Source: Pseudomonas mandelii (GTDB taxonomy: Bacteria > Pseudomonadota > Gammaproteobacteria > Pseudomonadales > Pseudomonadaceae). From it: a stretch of DNA of 64,000 nucleotides. Positions within the stretch are counted from its first letter, which is position 1, and each line of letters starts with the position of its first letter. Position numbers and translations under genes: made by a program. Positions 28,831 to 37,624 of the stretch are shown piece after piece. The notes below the pieces were generated by a model. It saw only the letters and a program-made list of their open reading frames with translations. It had not been told where the DNA came from and ran no database searches. The DNA is taken from NCBI RefSeq assembly GCF_006438925.1, contig NZ_RCZA01000001.1:248001-312000 (forward strand), in the 5' to 3' direction.

Positions 28831-28859
28831 TTGACTTTATAGAGCATAGACTCTAAAAA
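28831..28859 (+). promoter_or_regulatory. Candidate laoC promoter with overlapping inverted repeat
   Basis: A -35-like TTGACT (28831-28836) and a -10-like TAAAAA (28854-28859) are 17 bases apart. The spacer contains TAGAG (28840-28844) and CTCTA (28851-28855) as an inverted repeat, a second possible regulator site that would block polymerase. Confidence 0.4.
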
Positions 28860-28890
28860 GTCCCTCATTACAATAAATCCGGAGCCGACC

Positions 28891-30321
28891 ATGACTGCTG
28901 ACATCGCCTACCTGCAGAACCTGCAGCAGCCCCTGGAAGAGCTCCAGACCCTGTTCGACGCTCAACGCGCGGCGTATGCCGCCAATCCGATGCCGCCCGC
29001 CGCCCAGCGCCAGCAATGGCTAAAAGCCCTGCGCGATCTGTTGAGCAATGAGCGTCAGGCACTGATCGATGCCATCAGCCAGGATTTCAGTCACCGCAGC
29101 GCCGATGAAACCCTGCTCGCCGAACTGATGCCCAGCCTGCACGGCATTCACTACGCCAGTCAGCACCTCAAAGGCTGGATGAAGGCGTCGAAGCGCAAGG
29201 TCGGGATTGCCTTTCAACCTGCGGCGGCCAAAGTCGTTTATCAACCTTTGGGTGTGGTCGGGGTGATCGTGCCGTGGAACTACCCGCTGTATCTGGCCAT
29301 CGGGCCATTGGTAGGCGCGTTGTCGGCAGGCAATCGGGTGATGCTCAAGCTCAGCGAATCGACCCCCGCCACCGGTGTGTTGCTCAAGGAACTGCTGGGC
29401 CGAATCTTCCCGCAAGACCTGGTCTGCGTGGTACTGGGCGAAGCCGATATCGGTGTAGCGTTCTCCAGATTGCGTTTCGATCACCTGCTGTTCACCGGCG
29501 CCACCAGCATCGGCAAACACGTGATGCGTGCGGCGGCCGAGAACCTGACCCCGGTGACCCTCGAACTCGGCGGCAAATCCCCGGCCATCGTGTCTCGCGA
29601 CGTGCCGCTCAAGGATGCTGCCGAACGCATCGCCTTCGGCAAGACGCTCAACGCCGGGCAGACTTGCGTGGCCCCGGACTATGTCCTGGTGCCGGAAGAT
29701 CGCGTCGGAGCTTTCGTCGAAGCCTATCGTCAGGCGGTTCGCGGGTTTTATCCGACCTTGACCGACAACCCGGACTACACCGCGATCATCAATGACCGGC
29801 AATTGGCGCGCCTCAACGGCTACATCAGCGACGCCACCAGCAAGGGTGCGCTGCTGATTCCGCTGTTCGACAAAGGCCAGGGGCGCCGCATGAGCCACAG
29901 CCTGCTGCTCAACGTCAGCAACGACATGATGGTGATGCAGGACGAAATCTTCGGCCCGCTGTTGCCGATCGTTCCGTACAAGGATCTGGATCAGGCCTTT
30001 GCCTATATCAATGAACGACCCCGTCCGCTGGCCCTGTATTACTTTGGCTACGACAAGCGTGAGCAACACCGCGTACTTCACGAAACCCATTCCGGCGGTG
30101 TGTGCCTGAACGACACCCTGCTGCACGTCGCTCAGGACGACATGCCATTCGGCGGGATCGGCGCCTCGGGCATGGGCCATTACCACGGCCACGAAGGTTT
30201 CCTGACCTTCAGCAAAGCCAAAGGTGTGCTGATCAAACAGCGGTTCAATGCGGCGAAATTGATCTACCCGCCGTACGGAAAATCCATTCAGAAGCTGATT
30301 CAGAAGCTGTTTATCCGCTAA
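28891..30321 (+). CDS. laoC: Aldehyde dehydrogenase LaoC (long-chain aldehyde; also annotated coniferyl aldehyde dehydrogenase)
   Basis: A 476-residue NAD(P)-dependent aldehyde dehydrogenase. It shows the PWNYPL motif (Asn130), catalytic base Glu225 in LELGGKSP and nucleophile Cys259 in AGQTCVAPDY. The C-terminus is basic and amphipathic (KSIQKLIQKLFIR), as in class 3 and membrane-associated fatty aldehyde dehydrogenases. In the P. aeruginosa LaoABCR system the equivalent enzyme oxidises long-chain aldehydes to fatty acids. It heads laoC-laoB-laoA, divergent from laoR. Confidence 0.9.
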   Translation: MTADIAYLQNLQQPLEELQTLFDAQRAAYAANPMPPAAQRQQWLKALRDLLSNERQALIDAISQDFSHRSADETLLAELMPSLHGIHYASQHLKGWMKASKRKVGIAFQPAAAKVVYQPLGVVGVIVPWNYPLYLAIGPLVGALSAGNRVMLKLSESTPATGVLLKELLGRIFPQDLVCVVLGEADIGVAFSRLRFDHLLFTGATSIGKHVMRAAAENLTPVTLELGGKSPAIVSRDVPLKDAAERIAFGKTLNAGQTCVAPDYVLVPEDRVGAFVEAYRQAVRGFYPTLTDNPDYTAIINDRQLARLNGYISDATSKGALLIPLFDKGQGRRMSHSLLLNVSNDMMVMQDEIFGPLLPIVPYKDLDQAFAYINERPRPLALYYFGYDKREQHRVLHETHSGGVCLNDTLLHVAQDDMPFGGIGASGMGHYHGHEGFLTFSKAKGVLIKQRFNAAKLIYPPYGKSIQKLIQKLFIR

Positions 30322-30349
30322 CGATCATCCCCTTCGGGTAATAACCATA

Positions 30350-30895
30350 ATGAGCCCAGGTCTGTCCGATACACCCGCGCTGTCACGGCGCGGCTTGCTC
30401 AAATTCAGCCTGGGTGCCAGCGCTTTTCTCGCCACCGCCGGTTTGGGCGCGAGCCTCAGTGGCTGCTCATCGAGCGTACCGGCGAGCGGTTTCGCGATTC
30501 TGCGCAGCGGTGACTTGCTGTTTCTGCGGGCTCTGATTCCGGTAATGCTCGACGGCGCTGTGGCCGCCGAAAAAATGCCGGCGGCCGTCGGTGAAACCCT
30601 GCACTGCCTGGATAACGGTCTGAATCATCTGTCGCCGGAAATGCTCAAGCTGACTCGGCAGTTATTCGACGTGCTGGGAATGAGCATCACCCGCGGACCA
30701 CTGACCGGGATCTGGGGCAGCTGGGAAAACGCCAGCAGCGAGGAGATCCGGCACTTTCTGGATCGCTGGGAAAACAGCTCGTTAAGTCTTCTGCGCATGG
30801 GCCACAGCTCATTGCTGCAACTGGTGATGATGGCTTGGTACAGCCGGTCGGAATCATGGGTGCATTGCGGGTATCCCGGACCGCCTACGGTTTAA
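30350..30895 (+). CDS. laoB: LaoB-like exported protein with Tat motif and lipobox
   Basis: A 181-residue protein of the family that accompanies GMC alcohol dehydrogenases. The N-terminus has SRRGLLKFS (twin-arginine type, about 12-20), a hydrophobic stretch and then LSGC (about 36-39), a possible lipoprotein cleavage site. The rest is helical with repeated leucines and no recognised catalytic motif. LaoB is required for LaoA activity in P. aeruginosa, probably as a small or maturation subunit. It starts 28 bases after laoC and is separated from laoA by a REP doublet. Confidence 0.8.
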   Translation: MSPGLSDTPALSRRGLLKFSLGASAFLATAGLGASLSGCSSSVPASGFAILRSGDLLFLRALIPVMLDGAVAAEKMPAAVGETLHCLDNGLNHLSPEMLKLTRQLFDVLGMSITRGPLTGIWGSWENASSEEIRHFLDRWENSSLSLLRMGHSSLLQLVMMAWYSRSESWVHCGYPGPPTV

Positions 30896-30907
30896 GACCG
30901 AGTCGAC

Positions 30908-30979
30908 CCTTTCGCGAGCAGGCTCGCTCCCACAGGGGGTACACGATCCAATGTGGGAGCGAGCCTGCTCGCGAAGGCG
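30908..30979. repeat. REP doublet, family A, inside the lao operon
   Basis: Inverted cores TTCGCGAGCAGGCTCGCTCCCACA and TGTGGGAGCGAGCCTGCTCGCGAA around about 20 bases. It fills the 130-base gap between laoB and laoA and could stabilise the upstream mRNA or lower laoA expression. Confidence 0.85.
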
Positions 30980-31025
30980 CCAGCCGCCTCACAACAGCTT
31001 CCAAAAATAAAAAGTGAGACCAACG

Positions 31026-32621
31026 ATGCCCGTACCCGATCCGTTCCGCGAAGGCCTGGCCCGTGGCTGGAAAACCTACAACGGCTCACAACTGACCCAA
31101 GACCTGACCCTCGAAGCGGACGTGGCGATTATCGGCAGCGGCGCGGGCGGTGGCACCACCGCCGAAATCCTTAGCGCCGCGGGCTACAAGGTATTGCTGA
31201 TCGAAGAAGGCCCGCTCAAGACCAGCAGCGACTTCAAGATGCTCGAAGACCAGGCCTACACCAGCCTCTACCAGGAAGGTATTGGCCGCATGAGCAAGGA
31301 CGGCGCGATCACCATCCTTCAGGGCCGGGCGGTGGGCGGTACCACGCTGATCAACTGGACCTCAAGTTTTCGCACGCCGGACCCGACCCTCGACCACTGG
31401 GCCAAGGAACACGGAGTCAAAGGCCACACGCCGACCGAGATGGCGCCATGGTTCGAGACAATGGAGCAACGCCTGGGCGTCGCCCCCTGGATGATCCCGC
31501 CCAACGCCAACAACGACGTGATCCGCAAAGGCTGCGAAAAACTCGGTTACGCCTGGCATGTGATCCCGCGCAACGTGCGTGGCTGCTGGAACCTTGGCTA
31601 CTGCGGCATGGGTTGCCCGACCAACGCCAAGCAATCGATGCTGGTCACGACCATCCCGGCGACCCTGGAAAAAGGTGGGGAGTTGCTCTATCTGGCTCGC
31701 GCCGAAAAGCTCTTGATCAGCGGCGACAAGGTCACCGGCATACACTGCGTAGGGATGGACGACCGCTGCGTCGCACCTACCGGACACACGATCACGGTCA
31801 AGGCGCGGCATTACGTGCTGGCCGGTGGCGGGATCAACAGCCCGGCGTTGCTTCTGCGCTCCGAGGCGCCCGATCCGCATAAACGGGTGGGCAAACGGAC
31901 TTTTCTACACCTGGTGAACATGTCGGCCGGGCTGTTCGACGAGGTGATCAACCCGTTTTATGGCGCGCCACAGTCGATCTATTCCGACCATTTTCAATGG
32001 CAGGACGGCACCACCGGAAAAATGTCTTACAAACTCGAAGTGCCGCCGCTGCACCCGGCACTGGCCACGACCCTGCTCGGCGGTTTCGGCAAGGAAAACG
32101 CCCAACACATGGAAAACCTGCCCCACACCCACGCCATGCTGGCGTTGCTGCGGGATGGTTTTCACCCGGACAGCCCCGGCGGCAGCGTCGAGTTGCGCGG
32201 TGACGGCACGCCGGTGCTCGACTATCAGGTTTCACCCTATGCCTGGGACGGATTGCGTCGGGCGTTCCACAGCATGGCCGAGATCCAGTTCGCGGGCGGT
32301 GCCCATGCGGTGATGCCGATGCACGCTGACGCTCGCTACGTGAAAACCCTCGCCGAAGCGCGCACGCTGATCGACGGACTGAACCTTGAGCTGTATCGGA
32401 CACGCCTGGGCAGTGCCCATGTGATGGGCGGTTGTGCCATGGGTGAAGACCCGAAAAACGCCGTGACCGACAGCCTCGGCCGGCATCATCAGTTAGGCAA
32501 TCTGTCGATTCATGACGGCTCGCTGTTCCCCACCAGCATTGGCGCAAACCCGCAATTGTCGGTCTACGGACTGACGGCGCAGTTGGCAACTTCTTTGGCC
32601 GAACGTTTGAAAAACCCATGA
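31026..32621 (+). CDS. laoA: GMC family long-chain alcohol dehydrogenase LaoA
   Basis: A 531-residue FAD enzyme. The Rossmann motif VAIIGSGAGGGTTAEIL begins near residue 34 and ends in the FAD-binding LLIEEG. GRAVGGTTLINW is the GMC signature 1 region, and the C-terminal SIGANPQLSVYGLTA resembles the terminal FAD-binding block. In P. aeruginosa LaoA oxidises long-chain alcohols from alkanes or dodecyl sulfate to aldehydes. The ATG at 31026 is favoured over an in-frame GTG at 31014. There is no signal peptide of its own, so any export would depend on LaoB. Confidence 0.9.
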   Translation: MPVPDPFREGLARGWKTYNGSQLTQDLTLEADVAIIGSGAGGGTTAEILSAAGYKVLLIEEGPLKTSSDFKMLEDQAYTSLYQEGIGRMSKDGAITILQGRAVGGTTLINWTSSFRTPDPTLDHWAKEHGVKGHTPTEMAPWFETMEQRLGVAPWMIPPNANNDVIRKGCEKLGYAWHVIPRNVRGCWNLGYCGMGCPTNAKQSMLVTTIPATLEKGGELLYLARAEKLLISGDKVTGIHCVGMDDRCVAPTGHTITVKARHYVLAGGGINSPALLLRSEAPDPHKRVGKRTFLHLVNMSAGLFDEVINPFYGAPQSIYSDHFQWQDGTTGKMSYKLEVPPLHPALATTLLGGFGKENAQHMENLPHTHAMLALLRDGFHPDSPGGSVELRGDGTPVLDYQVSPYAWDGLRRAFHSMAEIQFAGGAHAVMPMHADARYVKTLAEARTLIDGLNLELYRTRLGSAHVMGGCAMGEDPKNAVTDSLGRHHQLGNLSIHDGSLFPTSIGANPQLSVYGLTAQLATSLAERLKNP

Positions 32622-32649
32622 AAAGGGAGAATATTCCAATCGTCTATAG

Positions 32650-33255
<606 letters not shown>

Positions 33256-33263
33256 CCCCTTGA

Positions 33264-33605
<342 letters not shown>

Positions 33606-33631
33606 TTCAGATAGTTTTGTAGCGGCTGTGC

Positions 33632-33709
33632 CGGCCCTATCGCGAGCAGGCTCGCTCCCACAGTTAATCGCGGTCTACTGTGGGAGCGAGCCTGCTCGCG
33701 AAAGGGCCA
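33632..33709. repeat. REP doublet, family A
   Basis: Inverted cores (ATCGCGAGCAGGCTCGCTCCCACAG and CTGTGGGAGCGAGCCTGCTCGCGA) with about 14 bases between them, between the convergent ferredoxin and small membrane-protein genes. Confidence 0.85.
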
Positions 33710-33736
33710 TCAGCCACACCGAAGATATAACTGAAT

Positions 33737-34060
33737 TCACTCCCGCTGTTCAAACCCCTCTCCGACACACCCCAGACACCGCACGAGCGCCGCTTTCGCC
33801 GGGTCGACCACCAACGCCTGTCCTGCATCGCCGACGCCGCCGCCCAGCACGGTAAACGGCAACGACACCACAAACGCTCCGGCACCAATCACCGTCGCCA
33901 CGACCAGCAAGGGTCGGGCAATCAGCAAATCGCCGAGCATGGCGTACGCCGGGGGGTTCTGGATGGTGTAGCGCGGGTCGCCGCTACCCGTGTTCGCTGC
34001 CAGCGCTGGCACACCGACGCTCAGCAGCAAAACGACGACAACGGTTCGAAACAGGTTCAT
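33737..34060 (-). CDS. Small exported or membrane protein of unknown function
   Basis: A 107-residue protein with a signal peptide (cleavage near ALA, about residue 22) and one further hydrophobic helix (about 48-70, [23 protein letters not shown]). A Gly-rich stretch and two cysteines (RCLGC) follow near the C-terminus. I do not recognise a characterised family. The gene is alone between ferredoxin and mutM and its composition matches its neighbours. Confidence 0.7.
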   Translation of the reverse strand: MNLFRTVVVVLLLSVGVPALAANTGSGDPRYTIQNPPAYAMLGDLLIARPLLVVATVIGAGAFVVSLPFTVLGGGVGDAGQALVVDPAKAALVRCLGCVGEGFEQRE

Positions 34061-34113
34061 GGCACGGTCCTTGGGCTAGGCAGTCAGAACACTGACTATA
34101 GACCCTGGGCGTA

Positions 34114-34926
34114 TCAGCTCTGACAGCGCGGGCAAAAGACGCTGGCGCGCTGCCCGAGCTTCACTTCCCGCAGCTCCGTGCCACAAACCTTGCAGGGAGC
34201 ACCGCCACGGCCGTACACGAACAGTTCCTGCTGGAAATAACCCGGCTGACCGTCACCGCCGATAAAGTCGCGCAGTGTTGTGCCGCCGCGCTCGATAGCG
34301 GCCGCCAGGATGCGCTTGATCTCGATCGCCAGTTTCAGATAACGCGCCCGAGAGATGCTTTTGGCCTCGCGACGCGGGTCGATACCGGCGGCGAACAACG
34401 CTTCGGTTGCGTAGATATTGCCCACGCCGACCACCACCGCGTTGTCCATGATGAACGGTTTGACCGCCATGGATCGCCCGCGGGACTGCTGGAACAAGCG
34501 CTCACCGTCGAACAGGTCGGTCAACGGCTCCGGCCCCAGGCGAATCAACAACTCATGGTTGAGTGGATCGAGACTCCAGAGCATCGCGCCAAACCGGCGC
34601 GGGTCGGTGTAACGCAAGGCCAGGCCGGATTCCAGTTCGATGTCCACATGCTCATGCTTGGCCACCGGCGTGCCGATTTCCACCAGACGCAGATTTCCCG
34701 ACATCCCCAAATGGCTGATCAGCGTGCCGACTTCGGCATTAATCAGCAGGTACTTCGCGCGTCGCTCCACCAACACGATGCGCTGGCCAGACAGCCGCAC
34801 ATCCAGGTCTTCGGGAATGGGCCAGCGCAAGCGCCGCTCACGCACGATCACCCGGCTGACGCGCTGGCCTTCCAGGTGTGGCGCAATTCCGCGGCGGGTG
34901 GTTTCGACTTCAGGCAGTTCCGGCAT
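34114..34926 (-). CDS. mutM: Formamidopyrimidine-DNA glycosylase MutM (Fpg)
   Basis: A 270-residue base-excision repair enzyme for 8-oxoguanine and formamidopyrimidines. [13 protein letters not shown] supplies the catalytic Pro2 and Glu3, the H2TH region includes [13 protein letters not shown], and the C-terminal zinc finger is CKVCG...FCPRCQ. All key residues are present. It overlaps nothing and is 28 bases downstream of the HDOD gene on the same strand. Confidence 0.97.
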   Translation of the reverse strand: MPELPEVETTRRGIAPHLEGQRVSRVIVRERRLRWPIPEDLDVRLSGQRIVLVERRAKYLLINAEVGTLISHLGMSGNLRLVEIGTPVAKHEHVDIELESGLALRYTDPRRFGAMLWSLDPLNHELLIRLGPEPLTDLFDGERLFQQSRGRSMAVKPFIMDNAVVVGVGNIYATEALFAAGIDPRREAKSISRARYLKLAIEIKRILAAAIERGGTTLRDFIGGDGQPGYFQQELFVYGRGGAPCKVCGTELREVKLGQRASVFCPRCQS

Positions 34927-34954
34927 GGTGCTCTCGAATCAGGCTGTGCAACGC

Positions 34955-35824
34955 TCAGCGGTGAGCGCCAAGGTCGCGAATCGTTTGTTTAAGTGTCTCA
35001 AAGTCGTAGTCCGAGAGGCCGACATAATCGAGAACCAGCGGTGCGATGCTGTTCCACTCGTGGTCATCACGCTGGTTGCCCAGCACCCGGAAGGACGCAC
35101 AAATGTGCTCGGCCATTTTCAGGATCGCCAGCAGGTTTTTCAGCTGACTGTTGCGCGACGACTCATCGCTGAAGATCGCCAACGCATTGTGGTGATTGGC
35201 GATGGCGGCGGTCACATGCTCCGGCAGGCGCCAGGATTTGGCGGTGTAATAACCCACCACCGCATGATTGGTATTGAACACCCGATTCTCAGTGTCCACC
35301 ACCCGACATTCGGCGCTGGCACTGGCGTAGGCCTCTTCCAGAACGGTCATGTAGTTGGGGAAGCGCTGGAGCATCAGCGGCACGCCGCAGTCATGGAACA
35401 GACCTAGGGCGTAGGCTTCATCGCCGGCCTGGGCGCCGATGCGCTTGGCCAGGGTCAGGCAGGTCATCGCCACGTCCTGAGCGGTATCCCAGAAACGATT
35501 CAAGGTAACGATGGTGTCGTCGTTCATCTCGCCCTTGATCGACTGCGCGTTGATCAGGTTGATGATCGAGCGGCTGCCCAGCAGATTCACCGCACGCTGA
35601 ATCGAGGCGATCTTGTTGCTCAAACCGTAATACGGCGAGTTGACGATTTTCAACAAGGCGCCAGAGAGGCCCGGGTCCTGGGAAATCAGCTTCGCGATCA
35701 CCTCCAGATCCGGATCGGGCATGTACTGTTCCATCTGCAAATCCACCATGATTTGCGGCTGGGCCGGCACGCTGATGCCTTGCAGGGACTGTTGAATCTG
35801 TTCGGAAGTCAGCTCTGGGGACAT
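34955..35824 (-). CDS. HDOD domain-containing protein
   Basis: A 289-residue protein dominated by an HDOD domain (about 20-220). LISQDPGLSGALLKIVNSPYYGL is the family's opening block and GLFHDCGVPLML the HD-like segment. HDOD proteins are signalling or regulatory domains related to HD phosphohydrolases that usually lack full metal ligands. The role is unknown. It lies upstream of mutM on the minus strand and is divergent from rlmI. Confidence 0.9.
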   Translation of the reverse strand: MSPELTSEQIQQSLQGISVPAQPQIMVDLQMEQYMPDPDLEVIAKLISQDPGLSGALLKIVNSPYYGLSNKIASIQRAVNLLGSRSIINLINAQSIKGEMNDDTIVTLNRFWDTAQDVAMTCLTLAKRIGAQAGDEAYALGLFHDCGVPLMLQRFPNYMTVLEEAYASASAECRVVDTENRVFNTNHAVVGYYTAKSWRLPEHVTAAIANHHNALAIFSDESSRNSQLKNLLAILKMAEHICASFRVLGNQRDDHEWNSIAPLVLDYVGLSDYDFETLKQTIRDLGAHR

Positions 35825-36003
35825 AAGTACGCACTCTGGGACAGGCGGCGATTCTAACCCTTATAAAGTTGGATCCGACACCTTGGCCAGTCCATCGCCT
35901 GAAGTTTCATCAAATGACGGCCCTTCCTCACCGCATGTCCATCCGCCAAACCGTGGCCGTGCGCAACACGCTATACTCCCGCTCTTTTTTCCGGAGCGAC
36001 GTC

Positions 36004-37200
36004 ATGTCCCTGCCTAGCCTGCGCCTCAAAGCCAACGCCGACCGTCGCCTGCGGAACGGCCATTTGTGGGTCTATAGCAACGAAATCGATGTAGCCGCTA
36101 CTCCTTTGCACGGTTTCAAGGCCGGTGACCAGGCGATCCTCGAAGCAGCCAGCGGCAAGCCGCTGGGCATCGTTGCCATGAGCCCGAACAACCTGATCTG
36201 CGCCCGCCTCTTGTCGCGCGACATCAAGTTGCCGCTGGACAAGTCGCTGCTGGTGCATCGCCTGAACGTCGCGCTGTCCCTGCGTGATCGCCTGTTCGAC
36301 AAGCCGTTCTATCGCCTGGTCTACGGCGATTCCGACCTGCTGCCAGGTCTGGTAGTCGACCGTTTTGGCGACATCCTGGTGGTACAGATCGCTTCGGCAA
36401 CCATGGAAGCCCATAAAGAAGACGTGATCGCAGCGCTGACCCAAGTGATCAAGCCTAGCGGCATTCTGTTCAAGAACGACTCCGCTGCCCGTGATGCCGA
36501 AGGCCTCAACCGCTACGTCGAAACCGTGTTCGGCCTGGTGCCGGAGTGGGTTGCCCTGGAAGAAAACGGCGTGAAATTCGAAGCGCCCGTCATCCAGGGA
36601 CAAAAAACCGGCTGGTTCTACGACCACCGCATGAACCGCGCGCGTCTGGCACCTTACGCCAAAGGCAAACGCGTGCTGGACCTGTATAGCTACATCGGTG
36701 GCTGGGGCGTGCAAGCGGCTGCGTTCGGCGCCAGTGAAGTGTTCTGCGTCGACGCATCGGCCTTCGCCCTCGACGGCGTCGAGCGCAACGCTGCGCTGAA
36801 CGGTTTCGCCGACAAGATGACCTGCATTGAAGGTGACGTGTTCGAAGCCCTGAAAGAGCTGAAAGCCAGCGAAGAGCGTTTCGACGTGATCGTTGCCGAC
36901 CCTCCGGCGTTCATCAAACGCAAAAAAGACATGAAGAACGGTGAAGGTGCCTACCGTCGCCTGAACGAGCAAGCCATGCGCCTGCTCAGCAAGGACGGCA
37001 TCCTGGTCAGCGCTTCGTGCTCGATGCACCTGCCCGAGGACGATCTGCAGAACATCCTGCTGACCAGCGCCCGTCACCTGGACCGCAACATCCAGATGCT
37101 GGAGCGTGGCGGTCAGGGCCCGGATCACCCGGTTCACCCGGCCATCGCCGAAACCCGCTACATCAAGAGCATCACCTGCCGCCTGCTGCCAAACAGCTGA
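36004..37200 (+). CDS. rlmI: 23S rRNA (cytosine1962-C5)-methyltransferase RlmI-like
   Basis: A 398-residue methyltransferase with an N-terminal PUA-like domain (about 1-75) and a class I SAM fold. SAM binding is around LDLYSYIGGWGVQAA (about 223), the DPPAF motif near 300 and a Cys in SASCSMHL near 340 are as expected for m5C enzymes of the RlmI type. The ATG at 36004 is chosen; the frame is open to 35869 but the extension is not family-like. A terminator-like hairpin follows. Confidence 0.92.
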   Translation: MSLPSLRLKANADRRLRNGHLWVYSNEIDVAATPLHGFKAGDQAILEAASGKPLGIVAMSPNNLICARLLSRDIKLPLDKSLLVHRLNVALSLRDRLFDKPFYRLVYGDSDLLPGLVVDRFGDILVVQIASATMEAHKEDVIAALTQVIKPSGILFKNDSAARDAEGLNRYVETVFGLVPEWVALEENGVKFEAPVIQGQKTGWFYDHRMNRARLAPYAKGKRVLDLYSYIGGWGVQAAAFGASEVFCVDASAFALDGVERNAALNGFADKMTCIEGDVFEALKELKASEERFDVIVADPPAFIKRKKDMKNGEGAYRRLNEQAMRLLSKDGILVSASCSMHLPEDDLQNILLTSARHLDRNIQMLERGGQGPDHPVHPAIAETRYIKSITCRLLPNS

Positions 37201-37213
37201 TTTCGCCGGTTTG

Positions 37214-37237
37214 ACGGGGAGCCAGCCGGCTCCCCGT
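37214..37237 (+). terminator. Putative terminator after rlmI
   Basis: ACGGGGAGC/GCTCCCCGT forms a strong inverted repeat around a short CAGCCG loop. The tail TCTGTTATCTGTT is only moderately T-rich, so termination strength is uncertain. It marks the left edge of the accessory locus. Confidence 0.6.
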
Positions 37238-37401
37238 TCTGTTATCTGTTATTGAATCCTCCAACTTCCTACTCCAGCGGTCTTAATGACTTGCAGGACG
37301 TTTCGCATTGTCTTTTATTTTAGCGGACATAACTTACAAGATTCGTCCAACCCGCAGATCAATCCGACAAAATTACTGGAACATTCCTACCCAATCTCCC
37401 C

Positions 37402-37429
37402 TTGATAAGAACTCATTACAAACTATGAT
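37402..37429 (+). promoter_or_regulatory. Sigma-70-like promoter of the peptide gene
   Basis: A -35 TTGATA (37402-37407) and -10 TATGAT (37424-37429) are separated by 16 bases. Each has five of six consensus bases. Transcription would start near 37436, leaving a leader of roughly 45 bases before the peptide ATG. The surrounding 200 bases are clearly AT-richer than the flanking core genes. Confidence 0.6.
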
Positions 37430-37481
37430 TAAGTCGTCACAAAGGAGTGACACTCACTATCAATTACAAGGAGTTCAAAAC

Positions 37482-37553
37482 ATGAAAGCAATTACTCTGG
37501 AAACCAACAAAATCGCCAACCTGGCTTTTCTGGTTGCGCCAAAAGTCCGCTAA
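37482..37553 (+). CDS. 23-residue peptide, candidate precursor of a modified peptide
   Basis: A short gene with a strong Shine-Dalgarno (AAGGAG, eight bases before ATG) and its own promoter-like signal. The peptide starts MKAITLETNK, continues with IANLAF and ends LVAPKVR. It has no Cys or Ser and only two Thr, so azole or lanthionine chemistry is unlikely; the polar Lys-Val-Arg tail is the obvious target region. A terminator-like hairpin follows nine bases after the stop, then the genes for a SagB-type dehydrogenase, a diiron oxygenase and an exporter. That layout (abundant short transcript, limited read-through into enzymes) is usual for RiPP precursors. I do not recognise the peptide. The alternatives are a leader peptide for attenuation or a chance ORF. 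Confidence 0.6.
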   Translation: MKAITLETNKIANLAFLVAPKVR

Positions 37554-37561
37554 GTAAATGA

Positions 37562-37591
37562 AACGCTGGGGAGTGCCGGCTACCCAGCGTT
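37562..37591 (+). terminator. Attenuator-like hairpin between peptide gene and enzyme genes
   Basis: AACGCTGGG (37562-37570) and CCCAGCGTT (37583-37591) form a perfect 9-bp stem with a 12-base loop, followed by TTCT. With the flanking A and T it looks like a leaky rho-independent terminator that would give more peptide mRNA than enzyme mRNA. Confidence 0.6.
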
Positions 37592-37624
37592 TTCTATGGC
37601 AAAGACCAGAGTGAGTCGCCAATC

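Noticed and set aside
37308..37481. In-frame upstream extension of the 23-residue peptide (from 37308 or 37424)
   Set aside because: The strong Shine-Dalgarno is placed for the ATG at 37482, and the candidate -10 element overlaps the alternative ATG at 37424.
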